From NCBI GenBank assembly GCA_030533445.1, contig JARPUW010000553.1, forward strand, positions 1 through 64,000: a DNA stretch of 64,000 nt, in the 5' to 3' direction. The stretch comes from Cyprinodon diabolis. Lineage: Eukaryota > Chordata > Actinopteri > Cyprinodontiformes > Cyprinodontidae. Positions 9,243 through 21,064 of the stretch are shown piece after piece. The first letter of the stretch is position 1. Each line of letters starts with the position of its first letter. The notes under the pieces were generated by a model, which worked only from the letters and a program-made list of their open reading frames with translations, ran no database searches and had not been told where the DNA came from. Both the position numbers and the translations under genes were made by a program.

Positions 9243-9777
9243 CAGCGGCAGGACTATACTCCAGTGCCAGAGTGTTAAGCCAGTTATGGTTAGCAAGCCT
9301 GAGCCAACCAGCCTTTCTGATTCTCTGACTCCCCTGAAAACCAGCATCTGAATCTAACCAGTTTTTGTCCTCTCTGCTTCTTAGGAAGAAACCTGACTGA
9401 ACCCTGGAACTCTGGAAGAGTTTCTCAACTGAAGCCTGCTTGCCTGCTCTCAGAAGCACTTCAGTGCTTAAACTATCAGAACCTGCCTGCCCGCTCTCTA
9501 GAAGAGAACTGGAAGAAACTCTGAACCTGAACACTGACAAGTCTGAAGTCGAGCCCTGCCGTTGCCTAGCCCTCTGCCGACCATCTGCCTCTGGACCCTC
9601 CTGGTTCCCTCCCTCTGCTGCTCAGCCTGAACCACATCACAGGTACAGACCTGCACTACTCCTCTGACAAGATCAACTGAATCCTGGCTAACCAAACTAT
9701 CCCTCTCTGCAGAGAACCCTGTGTGACCAGTCCCGGATATGTTTCCCAGCATCAGTTAAATAACATGGTGTTTTCTC

Positions 9778-9783
9778 AATAAA
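9778..9783 (+). terminator. Solo-LTR poly(A) signal AATAAA
   Basis: AATAAA about 70 bp before the LTR 3' end, on the same strand as the TATA-like box. Confidence 0.5.
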
Positions 9784-9853
9784 CAGTCAAACTTTTCATC
9801 AGACTCCGTTTGTGTTCTGCATGTGGGTTAGGAACCTTAATCCCATCATGACA

Positions 9854-9858
9854 GTATC
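9854..9858. repeat. Target-site duplication GTATC, right copy
   Basis: Identical to 9131-9135 and directly abuts the CA end of the solo LTR. Confidence 0.88.
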
Positions 9859-10360
9859 AAGTCAGCTTTTGCTGATATCAATTTAGCTGGGCAGACCTCT
9901 ATTTCTTTTAGACGTTGTTGAAGATCCCCTTTCTCCTTTATTGGGGCCCAGCGACCCCACTGAAGATATGCTCCTTTAGCTGACTTAACTCTGTAATCCA
10001 ACTGACTTAGCATGAAATGATATGCTTCCAATCTCATGACCGAAGAAGATGCAGACCTCTCACACTCTCCCTCTGCCAATTCAAAACAGGTAGAGAGCTC
10101 TGGATGTGCAAAGTTAATCCAGATAGTTTTACGGATTACATCTTGCACCTCTTCTAGCCTTGACTCACACTCCTTTGCAGCATTTCTAATATCTTCAGAC
10201 TGTTCTTCCATCAAGGTGGGGTACCCCTCCTCAATCCTGGTCTCTGCATATACAACCTCAACATCATTTGCATTCATGACTTTGTCAGCCTCCAGTGCAA
10301 TCTTGCCAAAGGCCTCACTCAACTCTTCGAATGACATGTTCCTACATGTTCTAATAATGG

Positions 10361-11164
10361 TCAGTCGAGAAAACTCCCTCTTAGCTGTGGTCCTACTAGT
10401 TTGAGCTGCTGCAAACCCTTAGAGTCGGCCATTTGCTTTGAGCTGCTGGAACCTTGAGCTGCTGGAACCTTGAGCTGCTGGAACCTTGAGCTGCTGGAGC
10501 CTTGAGCTTCTGGAACCTTGAGCTTCTGGAACCTTGAGCTGCTGGAGCCTTGAGATTCTGGAACCTTAAGCTGCTGAAGCCTTGAGCTTCTGGAACCTTG
10601 AGCTGCTGGAGCCTTGAGCTTCTGGAACCTTGAGCTGCTGGAACCTTGAGCTGCTGGTGCTTCTGGAACCTTGAGCTGCTGGAACCTTGAGCTGCTGGAA
10701 CCTTGAGCTGCTGGTGCTTCTGGAACCTTGAGCATCTGGAGCCTTGAGCTTCTGGAACCTTGAGCTGCTGGAGCCTTGAGCTGCTGGTGCTTCTGGAACC
10801 TTGAGCTGCTGGAGCCTTGAGCTCCTGGAACCTTGAGCTGCTGGAACCTTGAGCTGCTGGAACCTTGAGCTTCTGGAACCTTGAGCTGCTGGTGCTTCTG
10901 GAACCTTGAGCTTCTGGAACCTTGAGCTGCTGGAGCCTTGAGATTCTGGAACCTTAAGCTGCTGAAGCCTTGAGCTTCTGGAACCTTGAGCTGCTGGAGC
11001 CTTGAGCTTCTGGAACCTTGAGCTGCTGGAACCTTGAGCTGCTGGTGCTTCTGGAACCTTGAGCTGCTGGAACGTTGAGCTGCTGGTGCTTCTGGAACCT
11101 TGAGCTGCTGGAACCTTGAGCTGCTGGAACCTTGAGCTGCTGGTGCTTCTGGAACCTTGAGCAT
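10361..11164 (-). other. Array frame that reads into the gag start
   Basis: This minus frame is open through about 730 bp of array and enters the gag start in frame (MADSKGLQQLK), stopping at 10361-10363, just past the point where gag shifts frame. Thus nothing in this frame separates array-encoded peptide from the gag N-terminus. In an element without the frameshift, translation begun in the array could give gag an N-terminal extension of the repeated peptide. I call it a possibility, not a gene. Confidence 0.4.
10400..10420 (-). repeat. Degenerate array unit inside gag codons 5-11
   Basis: Minus strand GGGTTTGCAGCAGCTCAAAC shares GGTT, CAGCAGCTCAA with the array unit (cyclic form GGTTCCAGCAGCTCAA). 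It lies inside the first gag codons and is separated from the array by only about 12 bases around the ATG. It is either a decayed edge unit or the ancestral seed of the array. Confidence 0.5.
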
Positions 11165-14100
11165 CTGGAGCCTTGAGCTTCTGGAACCTTGAGCTGCTGG
11201 AGCCTTGAGCTGCTGGTGCTTCTGGAACCTTGAGCTGCTGGAGCCTTGAGCTCCTGGAACCTTGAGCTGCTGGAACCTTGAGCTGCTGGAACCTTGAGCT
11301 TCTGGAACCTTGAGCTGCTGGTGCTTCTGGAACCTTGAGCTGCTGGAACCTTGAGCTGCTGGAACCTTGAGCTGCTGGTGCTTCTGGAACCTTGAGCTGC
11401 TGGAACCTTGAGCTGCTGGTGCTTCTGGAACCTTGAGCTGCTGGAACCTTGAGCTGCTGGTGCTTCTGGAACCTTGAGCTGCTGGAACCTTGAGCTGCTG
11501 GTGCTTCTGGAACCTTGAGCTTCTGGAACCTTAAGCTGCTGGAACCTTGACTTCTAGGAGCCTTGAGCTGCTGGAACCTTGAAGTGCTGGAGCCTTGAGC
11601 TGCTGGAACCTTGAGCTGCTGGAACCTTGAGCTGCTGGAGCTTTGAGCTGCTGGTGCTTCTGGAACCTTGAGCTTCTGGAACCTTGAGCTTCTGGAACCT
11701 TGAGCTGCTGGAGCCTTGAGCTTCTGGAACCTTGAGCTGCTGAAGCCTTGAGCTTCTGGAACCTTGAGCTGCTGGAGCCTTGAGCTTCTGGAACCTTGAG
11801 CTGCTGGAACCTTGAGCTGCTGGAACCTTGAGCTGCTGGTGCTTCTGGAACCTTGAGCTGCTGGAACCTTGAGCTGCTGGTGCTTCTGGAACCTTGAGCT
11901 GCTGGAACCTTGAGCTGCTGGTGCTTCTGGAACCTTGAGCTGCTGGAACCTTGAGCTGCTGGAACCTTGAGCTGCTGGAACCTTGAACTGCTGGTGCTTC
12001 TGGAACCTTGAGCATCCGGAGCCTTGAGCTTCTGGAACCTTGAGCTGCTGGAGCCTTGAGCTGCTGGTGCTTCTGGAACCTTGAGCTGCTGGAGCCTTGA
12101 GCTGCTGGAACCTTCAGCTGCTGGTGCTTCTGGAACCTTGAGCTGCTGGAACCTTGAGCTGCTGGAACCTTGAGCTGCTGGTGCTTCTGGAACCTTGAGC
12201 ATCTGGAGCCTTGAGCCTCTGGAACCTTGAGCTGCTGGAGCCTTGAGCTGCTGGTGCTTCTGGAACCTTGAGCTGCTGGAACCTTGAGCTGCTGGTGCTT
12301 CTGGAACCTTGAGCTGCTGGAACCTTGAGCTGCTGGAACCTTGAGCTGCTGGTGCTTCTGGAACCTTGAGCATCTGGAGCCTTGAGCTTCTGGAACCTTG
12401 AGCTGCTGGAGCCTTGAGCTGCTGGTGCTTCTGGAACCTTGAGCTGCTAGAGCCTTGAGCTGCTGGAACCTTGAGCTGCTGGAACCTTGAGCTGCTGGAA
12501 CTATGAGCTTCTGGAACCTTGAGCTGCTGGTGCTTCTGGAACCTTGAGCTGCTGGAACCTTGAGCTGCTGGAACCTTGAGCTGCTGGTGCTTCTGGAACC
12601 TTGAGCTGCTGGAACCTTCAGCTGCTGGTGCTTCTGGAACCTTGAGCTGCTGGTGCTTCTGGAACCTTGAGCTGCTGGAACCTTGAGCTGTTGGTGCTTC
12701 TGGAACCTTGAGCTTCTGGAACCTTGAGCTGCTGGAACCTTGACTTCTGGGAGCCTTGAGCTGCTGGAACCTTGAAGTGCTGGAGCCTTGAGCTGCTGGA
12801 ACCTTGAGCTGCTGGAACCTTGAGCTGCTGGAACCTTGAGCTGCTGGAGCTTTGAGCTGCTGGTGCTTCTGGAACCTTGAGCTTCTGGAACCTTGAGCTT
12901 CTGGAACCTTGAGCTGCTGGAGCCTTGAGCTTCTGGAACCTTGAGCTGCTGAAGCCTTGAGCTTCTGGAACCTTGAGCTGCTGGAGCCTTGAGCTTCTGG
13001 AACCTTGAGCTGCTGGAACCTTGAGCTGCTGGAACATTGAGCTGCTGGTGCTTCTGGAAACTTGAGCTGCTGGAACCTTGAGCAGCTGGTGCTTCTGGAA
13101 CCTTGAGCTGCTGGAACCTTGAGCTGCCGGAACCTTGAGCTGCTGGTGCTTCTGGAACCTTGAGCTGCTGGAACCTTGAGCTGCTGGAACCTTGAGCTAC
13201 TGGAACCTTGAACTGCTGGTGCTTCTGGAACCTTGAGCTTCTGGTGCTTCTGGAACCTTGAGCTGCTGGAACCTTGAGCTTCTGGAACCTTGAGCTGCTG
13301 GAGCCTTGAGCTGCTGGTGCTTCTGGAACCTTGAGCTGCTGGAGCCTTGAGCTGCTGGAACCTTCAGCTGCTGGTGCTTCTGGAACCTTGAGCTGCTGGA
13401 ACCTTGAGCTGCTGGAACCTTGAGTTGCTGGTGCTTCTGGAACCTTGAGCATCTGGAGCCTTGAGCCTCTGGAACCTTGAGCTGCTGGAGCCTTGAGCTG
13501 CTGGTGCTTCTGGAACCTTGAGCTGCTGGAACCTTGAGCTGCTGGTGCTTCTGGAACCTTGAGCTGCTGGAACCTTGAGCTGCTGGAACCTTGAGCTGCT
13601 GGTGCTTCTGGAACCTTGAGCATCTGGAGCCTTGAGCTTCTGGAACCTTGAGCTGCTGGAGCCTTGAGCTGCTGGTGCTTCTGGAACCTTGAGCTGCTGG
13701 AACCTTGAGCTGCTGGAACCTTGAGCTGCTGGTGCTTCTGGAACCTTGAGCTGCTGGAACCTTGAGCTGCTGGAACCTTGAGCTGCTGGAACCTTGAGCT
13801 GCTGGTGCTTCTGGAACCTTGAGTATCTGGAGCCTTGAGCTTCTGGAACCTTGAGCTGCTGGAGCCTTGAGCTGCTGGTGCTTCTGGAACCTTGAGCTGC
13901 TGGAACCTTGAGCTGCTGGTGCTTCTGGAACCTTGAGCATCTGGAGCCTTGAGCCTCTGGAACCTTGAGCTGCTGGAACCTTGAGCTGCTGGTGCTTCTG
14001 GAACCTTGAGCTGCTGGAACCTTGAGCTGCTGGTGCTTCTGGAACCTTGAGCTGCTGGAACCTTGAGCTGCTGGTGCTTCTGGAACCTTGAGCATCTGGA

Positions 14101-15723
14101 GCCTTGAGCTTCTGGAACCTTGAGCTGCTGGAGCCTTGAGCTGCTGGTGCTTCTGGAACCTTGAGCTGCTGGAGCCTTGAGCGGCTGGAACCTTGAGCTG
14201 CTGGAACCTTGAGCTTCTGGAACCTTGAGCTGCTGGTGCTTCTGGAACCTTGAGCTGCTGGAACCTTGAGCTGCTGGAACCTTGAGCTGCTGGTGCTTCT
14301 GGAACCTTGAGCTTCTGGAGCCTTGAGCTGCTGGAACCTTGAAGTGCTGGATATTTGAGCTGCTGGAACCTTGAGCTGCTGGAACCTTGAGCTGCTGGAA
14401 CCTTGAGCTGCTGGAGCTTTGAGCTGCTGGTTCTTCTGGAACCTTGAGCTTCTGGAACCTTGAGCTTCTGGAACCTTGAGCTGCTGGAGCCTTGAGATTC
14501 TGGAACCTTAAGCTGCTGAAGCCTTGAGCTTCTGGAACCTTGAGCTGCTGGAGCCTTGAGCTTCTGGAACCTTGAGCTGCTGGAACCTTGAGCTGCTGGA
14601 ACCTTGAGCTGTTGGAACCTTGAGCTGCTGGAACCTTGAGCTGCTGGTGCTTCTGGAACCTTGAGCTGCTGGAACCTTGAGCTGCTGGTGCTTCTGGAAC
14701 CTTGAGCTGCTGGAACCTTGAGCTGCTCGAACCTTGAGCTGCTGGTGCTTCTGGAACCTTGAGCTGCTGGAACCTTGAGCTGCTGGAACCTTGAGCTGCT
14801 GGTGCTTCTGGAACCTTGAGCATCTGGAGCCTTGAGCTTCTGGAACCTTGAGCTGCTGGAGCCTTGAGCTGCTGGTGCTTCTGGAACCTTGAGCTGCTGG
14901 AGCCTTGAGCTGCTGGAACCTTGAGCTGCTGGAACCTTGAGCTGCTGGAACCTTGAGCTTCTGGAACCTTGAGCTGCTGGTGCTTCTGGAACCTTGAGCT
15001 GCTGGAACCTTGAGCTGCTGGTGCTTCTGGAACCTTGAGCTGCTGGAACCTTGAGGTGCTGGTGCTTCTGGAACCTTGAGCTGCTGGAACCTTGAGCTGC
15101 TGGTGCTTCTGGAACCTTGAGCTGCTGGAACCTTGAGCTTTTGGAGCCTTGAGCTGCTGGAACCTTGAAGTGCTGGAGCCTTGAGCTGCTGGAACCTTGA
15201 GCTTCTGGAACCTTGAGCTGCTGGAGCCTTGAGCTGCTGGTGCTTCTGGAACCTTGAACTGCTGGAACCTTGAGCTTCTGGAACCTTGAGCTGCTGGTGC
15301 TTCTGGAACCTTGAGCTGCTGGAACCTTGAGCTGCTGGAACCTTGAGCTGCTGGTGCTTCTGGAACCTTGAGCTGCTGGAACCTTGAGCTGCTGGTGCTT
15401 CTGGAACCTTGAGCTGCTGGAACCTTGAGCTGCTGGTGCTTCTGGAACCTTGAGCTGCTGGAACCTTGAGCTGCTGGTGCTTCTGGAACCTTGAGCTTCT
15501 GGAACCTTGAGCTGCTGGAACCTTGAGCTTCTGGAGCCTTGAGCTGCTGGAACCTTGAAGTGCTGGATATTTGAGCTGCTGGAACCTTGAGCTGCTGGAA
15601 CCTTGAGCTGCTGGAACCTTGAGCTGCTGGAGCTTTGAGCTGCTGGTTCTTCTGGAACCTTGAGCTTCTGGAACCTTGAGCTTCTGGAACCTTGAGCTGC
15701 TGGAGCCTTGAGATTCTGGAACC

Positions 15724-18484
15724 TTAAGCTGCTGAAGCCTTGAGCTTCTGGAACCTTGAGCTGCTGCAGCCTTGAGCTTCTGGAACCTTGAGCTGCTGGA
15801 ACCTTGAGCTGCTGGAACCTTGAGCTGTTGGAACCTTGAGCTGCTGGAACCTTGAGCTGCTGGTGCTTCTGGAACCTTGAGCTGCTGGAACCTTGAGCTG
15901 CTGGTGCTTCTGGAACCTTGAGCTGCTGGAAACTTGAGCTGCTGGAACCTTAAGCTGCTGGTGCTTCTGGAACCTTGAGCTGCTGGAACCTTGAGCTGCT
16001 GGAACCTTGAGCTGCTGGTGCTTCTGGAACCTTGAGCATCTGGAGCCTTGAGCTTCTGGAACCTTGAGCTGCTGGAGCCTTGAGCTGCTGGTGCTTCTGG
16101 AACCTTGAGCTGCTGGAGCCTTGAGCTGCTGGAACCTTGAGCTGCTGGAACCTTGAGCTGCTGGAACCTTGAGCTTCTGGAACCTTTTGCTGCTGGTGCT
16201 TCTGGAACCTTGAGCTGCTGGAACCTTGAGCTGCTGGAACCTTGAGCTGCTGGTGCTTCTGGAACCTTGAGCTGCTGGAACCTTGAGCTGCTGGTGCTTC
16301 TGGAACCTTGAGCTGCTGGAACCTTGAGCTGCTGGTGCTTCTGGAACCTTGAGCTGCTGGAACCTTGAGCTGCTGGTGCTTCTGGAACCTTGAGCTGCTG
16401 GAACCTTGAGCTTCTGGAGCCTTGAGCTGCTGGAACCTTGAAGTGCTGGAGCCTTGAGCTGCTGGAACCTTGAGCTGCTGGAACCTTGAGCTGCTGGAGC
16501 TTTGAGCTGCTGGTGCTTCTGGAACCTTGAGCTTCTGGAACCTTGAGCTGCTGGAGCCTTGAGCTTCTGGAACCTTGAGCTGCTGAAGCCTTGAGCTGCT
16601 GGAACCTTCAGCTGCTGGTGCTTCTGGAACCTTGAGCTGCTGGAACCTTCAGCTGCTGGTGCTTCTGGAACCTTGAGATGCTGGTGCTTCTGGAACCTTG
16701 AGCTGCTGGAACCTTCAGCTGCTGGTGCTTCTGGAACCTTGAGCTGCTGGAACCTTGAGCTGCTGGAACCTTCAGCTGCTGGTGCTTCTGGAACCTTGAG
16801 CATCTGGAGCCTTGAGCCTCTGGAACCTTGAGCTGCTGGAGCCTTGAGCTGCTGGTGCTTCTGGAACCTTGAGCTGCTGGAACCTTGAGCTGCTGGTGCT
16901 TCTGGAACCTTGCGCTGCTGGAACCTTGAGCTGCTGGAACCTTGAGCTGCTGGTGCTTCTGGAACCTTGAGCATCTGGAGCCTTGAGCTTCTGGAACCTT
17001 GAGCTGCTGGAGCCTTGAGCTGCTGGTGCTTCTGGAACCTTGAGCTGCTGGAGCCTTGAGCTGCTGGAACCTTCAGCTGCTGGTGCTTCTGGAACCTTGA
17101 GCTGCTGGAACCTTGAGCTGCTGGAACCTTGAGTTGCTGGTGCTTCTGGAACCTTGAGCACCTGGAGCCTTGAGCCTCTGGAACCTTGAGCTGCTGGAGC
17201 CTTGAGCTGCTGGTGCTTCTGGAACCTTGAGCTGCTGGAACCTTGAGCTGCTGGATCTTCTGGAACCTTGAGCTGCTGGAACCTTGAGCTGCTGGAACCT
17301 TGAGCTGCTGGTGCTTCTGGAACCTTGAGCATCTGGAGCCTTGAGCTTCTGGAACCTTGAGCTGCTGGAGCCTTGAGCTGCTGGTGCTTCTGGAACCTTG
17401 AGCTGCTGGAACCTTGAGCTGCTGGAACCTTGAGCTGCTGGAACCTTGAACTGCTGGTGCTTCTGGAACCTTGAGCATCCGGAGCCTTGAGCTTCTGGAA
17501 CCTTGAGCTGCTGGAGCCTTGAGCTGCTGGTGCTTCTGGAACCTTGAGCTGCTGGAGCCTTGAGCTGCTGGAACCTTCAGCTGCTGGTGCTTCTGGAACC
17601 TTGAGCTGCTGGAACCTTGAGCTGCTGGAACCTTGAGCTACTGGTGCTTCTGGAACCTTGAGCATCTGGAGCCTTGAGCCTCTGGAACCTTGAGCTGCTG
17701 GAGCCTTGAGCTGCTGGTGCTTCTGGAACCTTGAGCTGCTGGAACCTTGAGCTGCTGGTGCTTCTGGAACCTTGAGCTGCTGGAACCTTGAGCTGCTGGA
17801 ACCTTGAGCTGCTGGTGCTTCTGGAACCTTGAGCATCTGGAGCCTTGAGCTTCTGGAACCTTGAGCTGCTGGAGCCTTGAGCTGCTGGTGCTTCTGGAAC
17901 CTTGAGCTGCTAGAGCCTTGAGCTGCTGGAACCTTGAGCTGCTGGAACCTTGAGCTGCTGGAACTATGAGCTTCTGGAACCTTGAGCTGCTGGTGCTTCT
18001 GGAACCTTGAGCTGCTGGAACCTTGAGCTGCTGGAACCTTGAGCTGCTGGTGCTTCTGGAACCTTGAGCTGCTGGAACCTTCAGCTGCTGGTGCTTCTGG
18101 AACCTTGAGCTGCTGGTGCTTCTGGAACCTTGAGCTGCTGGAACCTTGAGCTGTTGGTGCTTCTGGAACCTTGAGCTTCTGGAACCTTGACTTCTGGGAG
18201 CCTTGAGCTGCTGGAACCTTGAAGTGCTGGAGCCTTGAGCTGCTGGAACCTTGAGCTGCTGGAACCTTGAGCTGCTGGAACCTTGAGCTGCTGGAGCTTT
18301 GAGCTGCTGGTGCTTCTGGAACCTTGAGCTTCTGGAACCTTGAGCTTCTGGAACCTTGAGCTGCTGGAGCCTTGAGCTTCTGGAACCTTGAGCTGCTGAA
18401 GCCTTGAGCTTCTGGAACCTTGAGCTGCTGGAGCCTTGAGCTTCTGGAACCTTGAGCTGCTGGAACCTTGAGCTGCTGGAACAT
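15724..18484. repeat. Higher-order block, copy 1 (2.76 kb)
   Basis: This interval has the same pattern of module order and rare variants as 24880-27640 and 38935-41695. Two overlapping minus frames (584 and 570 codons) have equal lengths and relative positions in all three. The 584-codon translations differ at one residue by eye (copy 1 has V where the others have G, from AACTTG near 15930), and the 570-codon translations look identical. Confidence 0.8.
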
Positions 18485-18643
18485 TGAGCTGCTGGTGCTT
18501 CTGGAAACTTGAGCTGCTGGAACCTTGAGCAGCTGGTGCTTCTGGAACCTTGAGCTGCTGGAACCTTGAGCTGCCGGAACCTTGAGCTGCTGGTGCTTCT
18601 GGAACCTTGAGCTGCTGGAACCTTGAGCTGCTGGAACCTTGAG

Positions 18644-21064
18644 CTACTGGAACCTTGAACTGCTGGTGCTTCTGGAACCTTGAGCTTCTGGTGCTTCTGG
18701 AACCTTGAGCTGCTGGAACCTTGAGCTTCTGGAACCTTGAGCTGCTGGAGCCTTGAGCTGCTGGTGCTTCTGGAACCTTGAGCTGCTGGAGCCTTGAGCT
18801 GCTGGAACCTTCAGCTGCTGGTGCTTCTGGAACCTTGAGCTGCTGGAACCTTGAGCTGCTGGAACCTTGAGTTGCTGGTGCTTCTGGAACCTTGAGCATC
18901 TGGAGCCTTGAGCCTCTGGAACCTTGAGCTGCTGGAGCCTTGAGCTGCTGGTGCTTCTGGAACCTTGAGCTGCTGGAACCTTGAGCTGCTGGTGCTTCTG
19001 GAACCTTGAGCTGCTGGAACCTTGAGCTGCTGGAACCTTGAGCTGCTGGTGCTTCTGGAACCTTGAGCATCTGGAGCCTTGAGCTTCTGGAACCTTGAGC
19101 TGCTGGAGCCTTGAGCTGCTGGTGCTTCTGGAACCTTGAGCTGCTGGAACCTTGAGCTGCTGGAACCTTGAGCTGCTGGTGCTTCTGGAACCTTGAGCTG
19201 CTGGAACCTTGAGCTGCTGGAACCTTGAGCTGCTGGAACCTTGAGCTGCTGGTGCTTCTGGAACCTTGAGTATCTGGAGCCTTGAGCTTCTGGAACCTTG
19301 AGCTGCTGGAGCCTTGAGCTGCTGGTGCTTCTGGAACCTTGAGCTGCTGGAACCTTGAGCTGCTGGAACCTTGAGCTGCTGGTGCTTCTGGAACCTTGAG
19401 CATCTGGAGCCTTGAGCCTCTGGAACCTTGAGCTGCTGGAACCTTGAGCTGCTGGTGCTTCTGGAACCTTGAGCTGCTGGAACCTTGAGCTGCTGGTGCT
19501 TCTGGAACCTTGAGCTGCTGGAACCTTGAGCTGCTGGTGCTTCTGGAACCTTGAGCATCTGGAGCCTTGAGCTTCTGGAACCTTGAGCTGCTGGAGCCTT
19601 GAGCTGCTGGTGCTTCTGGAACCTTGAGCTGCTGGAGCCTTGAGCGGCTGGAACCTTGAGCTGCTGGAACCTTGAGCTTCTGGAACCTTGAGCTGCTGGT
19701 GCTTCTGGAACCTTGAGCTGCTGGAACCTTGAGCTGCTGGAACCTTGAGCTGCTGGTGCTTCTGGAACCTTGAGCTTCTGGAGCCTTGAGCTGCTGGAAC
19801 CTTGAAGTGCTGGATATTTGAGCTGCTGGAACCTTGAGCTGCTGGAACCTTGAGCTGCTGGAACCTTGAGCTGCTGGAGCTTTGAGCTGCTGGTTCTTCT
19901 GGAACCTTGAGCTTCTGGAACCTTGAGCTTCTGGAACCTTGAGCTGCTGGAGCCTTGAGATTCTGGAACCTTAAGCTGCTGAAGCCTTGAGCTTCTGGAA
20001 CCTTGAGCTGCTGGAGCCTTGAGCTTCTGGAACCTTGAGCTGCTGGAACCTTGAGCTGCTGGAACCTTGAGCTGTTGGAACCTTGAGCTGCTGGAACCTT
20101 GAGCTGCTGGTGCTTCTGGAACCTTGAGCTGCTGGAACCTTGAGCTGCTGGAACCTTGAGCTGCTGGAACCTTGAGCTGCTGGTGCTTCTGGAACCTTGA
20201 GCTGCTGGAACCTTGAGCTGCTGGTGCTTCTGGAACCTTGAGCTGCTGGAACCTTGAGCTGCTGGTGCTTCTGGAACCTTGAGCTGCTGGAACCTTGAGC
20301 TGCTGGTGCTTCTGGAACCTTGAGCTGCTGGAACCTTGAGCTGCTGGAACCTTGAGCTTCTGGAGCCTTGAGCTGCTGGAACCTTGAAGTGCTGGATATT
20401 TGAGCTGCTGGAACCTTGAGCTGCTGGAACCTTGAGCTGCTGGAACCTTGAGCTGCTGGAGCTTTGAGCTGCTGGTTCTTCTGGAACCTTGAGCTTCTGG
20501 AACCTTGAGCTTCTGGAACCTTGAGCTGCTGGAGCCTTGAGATTCTGGAACCTTAAGCTGCTGAAGCCTTGAGCTTCTGGAACCTTGAGCTGCTGCAGCC
20601 TTGAGCTTCTGGAACCTTGAGCTGCTGGAACCTTGAGCTGCTGGAACCTTGAGCTGCTGGGTCTTCTGGAACCTTGAGCTGCTGGAACCTTGAGCTGCTG
20701 GAACCTTGAGCTGCTGGAACCTTGAGCTGCTGGTGCTTCTGGAACCTTGAGCTGCTGGAACCTTGAGCTGCTGGTGCTTCTGGAACCTTGAGCTGCTGGA
20801 ACCTTGAGCTGCTGGTGCTTCTGGAACCTTGAGCTGCTGGAACCTTGAGCTGCTGGTGCTTCTGGAACCTTGAGCATCTGGAGCCTTGAGCTTCTGGAAC
20901 CTTGAGCTGCTGGAGCCTTGAGCTGCTGGTGCTTCTGGAACCTTGAGCTGCTGGAACATTGAGCTGCTGGTGCTTCTGAAACCTTGAGCTGCTGGAACCT
21001 TGAGCTGCTGGAACCTTGAGCTGCTGGAACCTTGAGCTGCTGGTGCTTCTGGAACCTTGAGCAT
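18644..21064. repeat. Higher-order block shared with 41855-44275
   Basis: 2421 bp with an 806-codon minus frame that recurs at 41855-44275, offset 23211 bp. The rare string AACATT...TTCTGAAACC falls at 20955 here and 44166 there, the same offset; a third copy is at 30095, offset 9140, one 16-bp module short of the 9156-bp offset of neighbouring blocks. By eye the two 806-codon translations differ at one residue (SSS versus SIS). Confidence 0.75.

Larger units (their letters stand above)
9136..9853 (+). mobile_element. Solo LTR of a second LTR element, inserted in gag
   Basis: 718 bp starting TGTTGAGATC and ending CATCATGACA (TG...CA ends), flanked by identical 5-bp copies GTATC at 9131-9135 and 9854-9858. 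Internal signals run on +: inverted CCAAT (ATTGG 9214-9218), TATTTAAG (9235-9242) and AATAAA (9778-9783). No internal coding region or second LTR is present, so it is a solo LTR left by recombination. Insert plus duplication is 723 bp, a multiple of three, and gag is in the same frame on both sides. The orientation is opposite to the BEL/Pao element. The family (ERV or Gypsy) cannot be told from the LTR alone. Short frames inside it are not genes. Confidence 0.9.
3427..10432 (-). mobile_element. BEL/Pao LTR retrotransposon, degenerate
   Basis: Reading right to left, the order is gag with a Cys/His knuckle, protease, RT (Pao type), RNase H, integrase, a DUF5641-like C-terminal domain and a 3' LTR. 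Integrase after RNase H in one gag-pol frame fits BEL/Pao. The gag-pol frame can be followed through in-frame stops at 8334-8336, 7305-7307 and 5892-5894 and frameshifts near 10400, 7115, 6995, 6755 and 5705. Two internal deletions remove parts of RT and integrase. A foreign solo LTR interrupts gag. No 5' LTR is visible: just upstream of gag the minisatellite begins and runs out of the window. The copy cannot transpose on its own. Confidence 0.88.
9854..10432 (-). pseudogene. BEL/Pao gag, N-terminal part with start codon
   Basis: The probable gag start is ATG at 10432-10430, reading MADSKGLQQLK. The frame must then change by a net single-base loss near 10400, because the family-like residues RTTAKREFSRLTIIRT and then MSFEELSEAFGKI lie in the neighbouring frame, whose upstream end hits a stop. 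The N-terminal domain is helix-rich and acidic (LMEEQSEDIRNAAKECESRL, EVQDVIRKT) and runs into the solo LTR at 9853 after KADLI. It continues beyond the insertion in the same frame. A downstream ATG at 10337 opens a 163-codon frame but is probably an internal Met. The start codon touches the edge of the 16-bp array. Confidence 0.72.

Noticed and set aside
9136..9752. Frames at 9238-9540 (-), 9440-9667 (+), 9498-9752 (-) and the first 70 codons of the frame from 9347
   Set aside because: They lie inside the solo LTR and show no protein family signal.
9831..9840. GGAACCTTAA in the solo LTR as the source of the array unit
   Set aside because: The match to the array is only about 9 bases and is not repeated. 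The gag-start motif is longer and directly adjoins the array.
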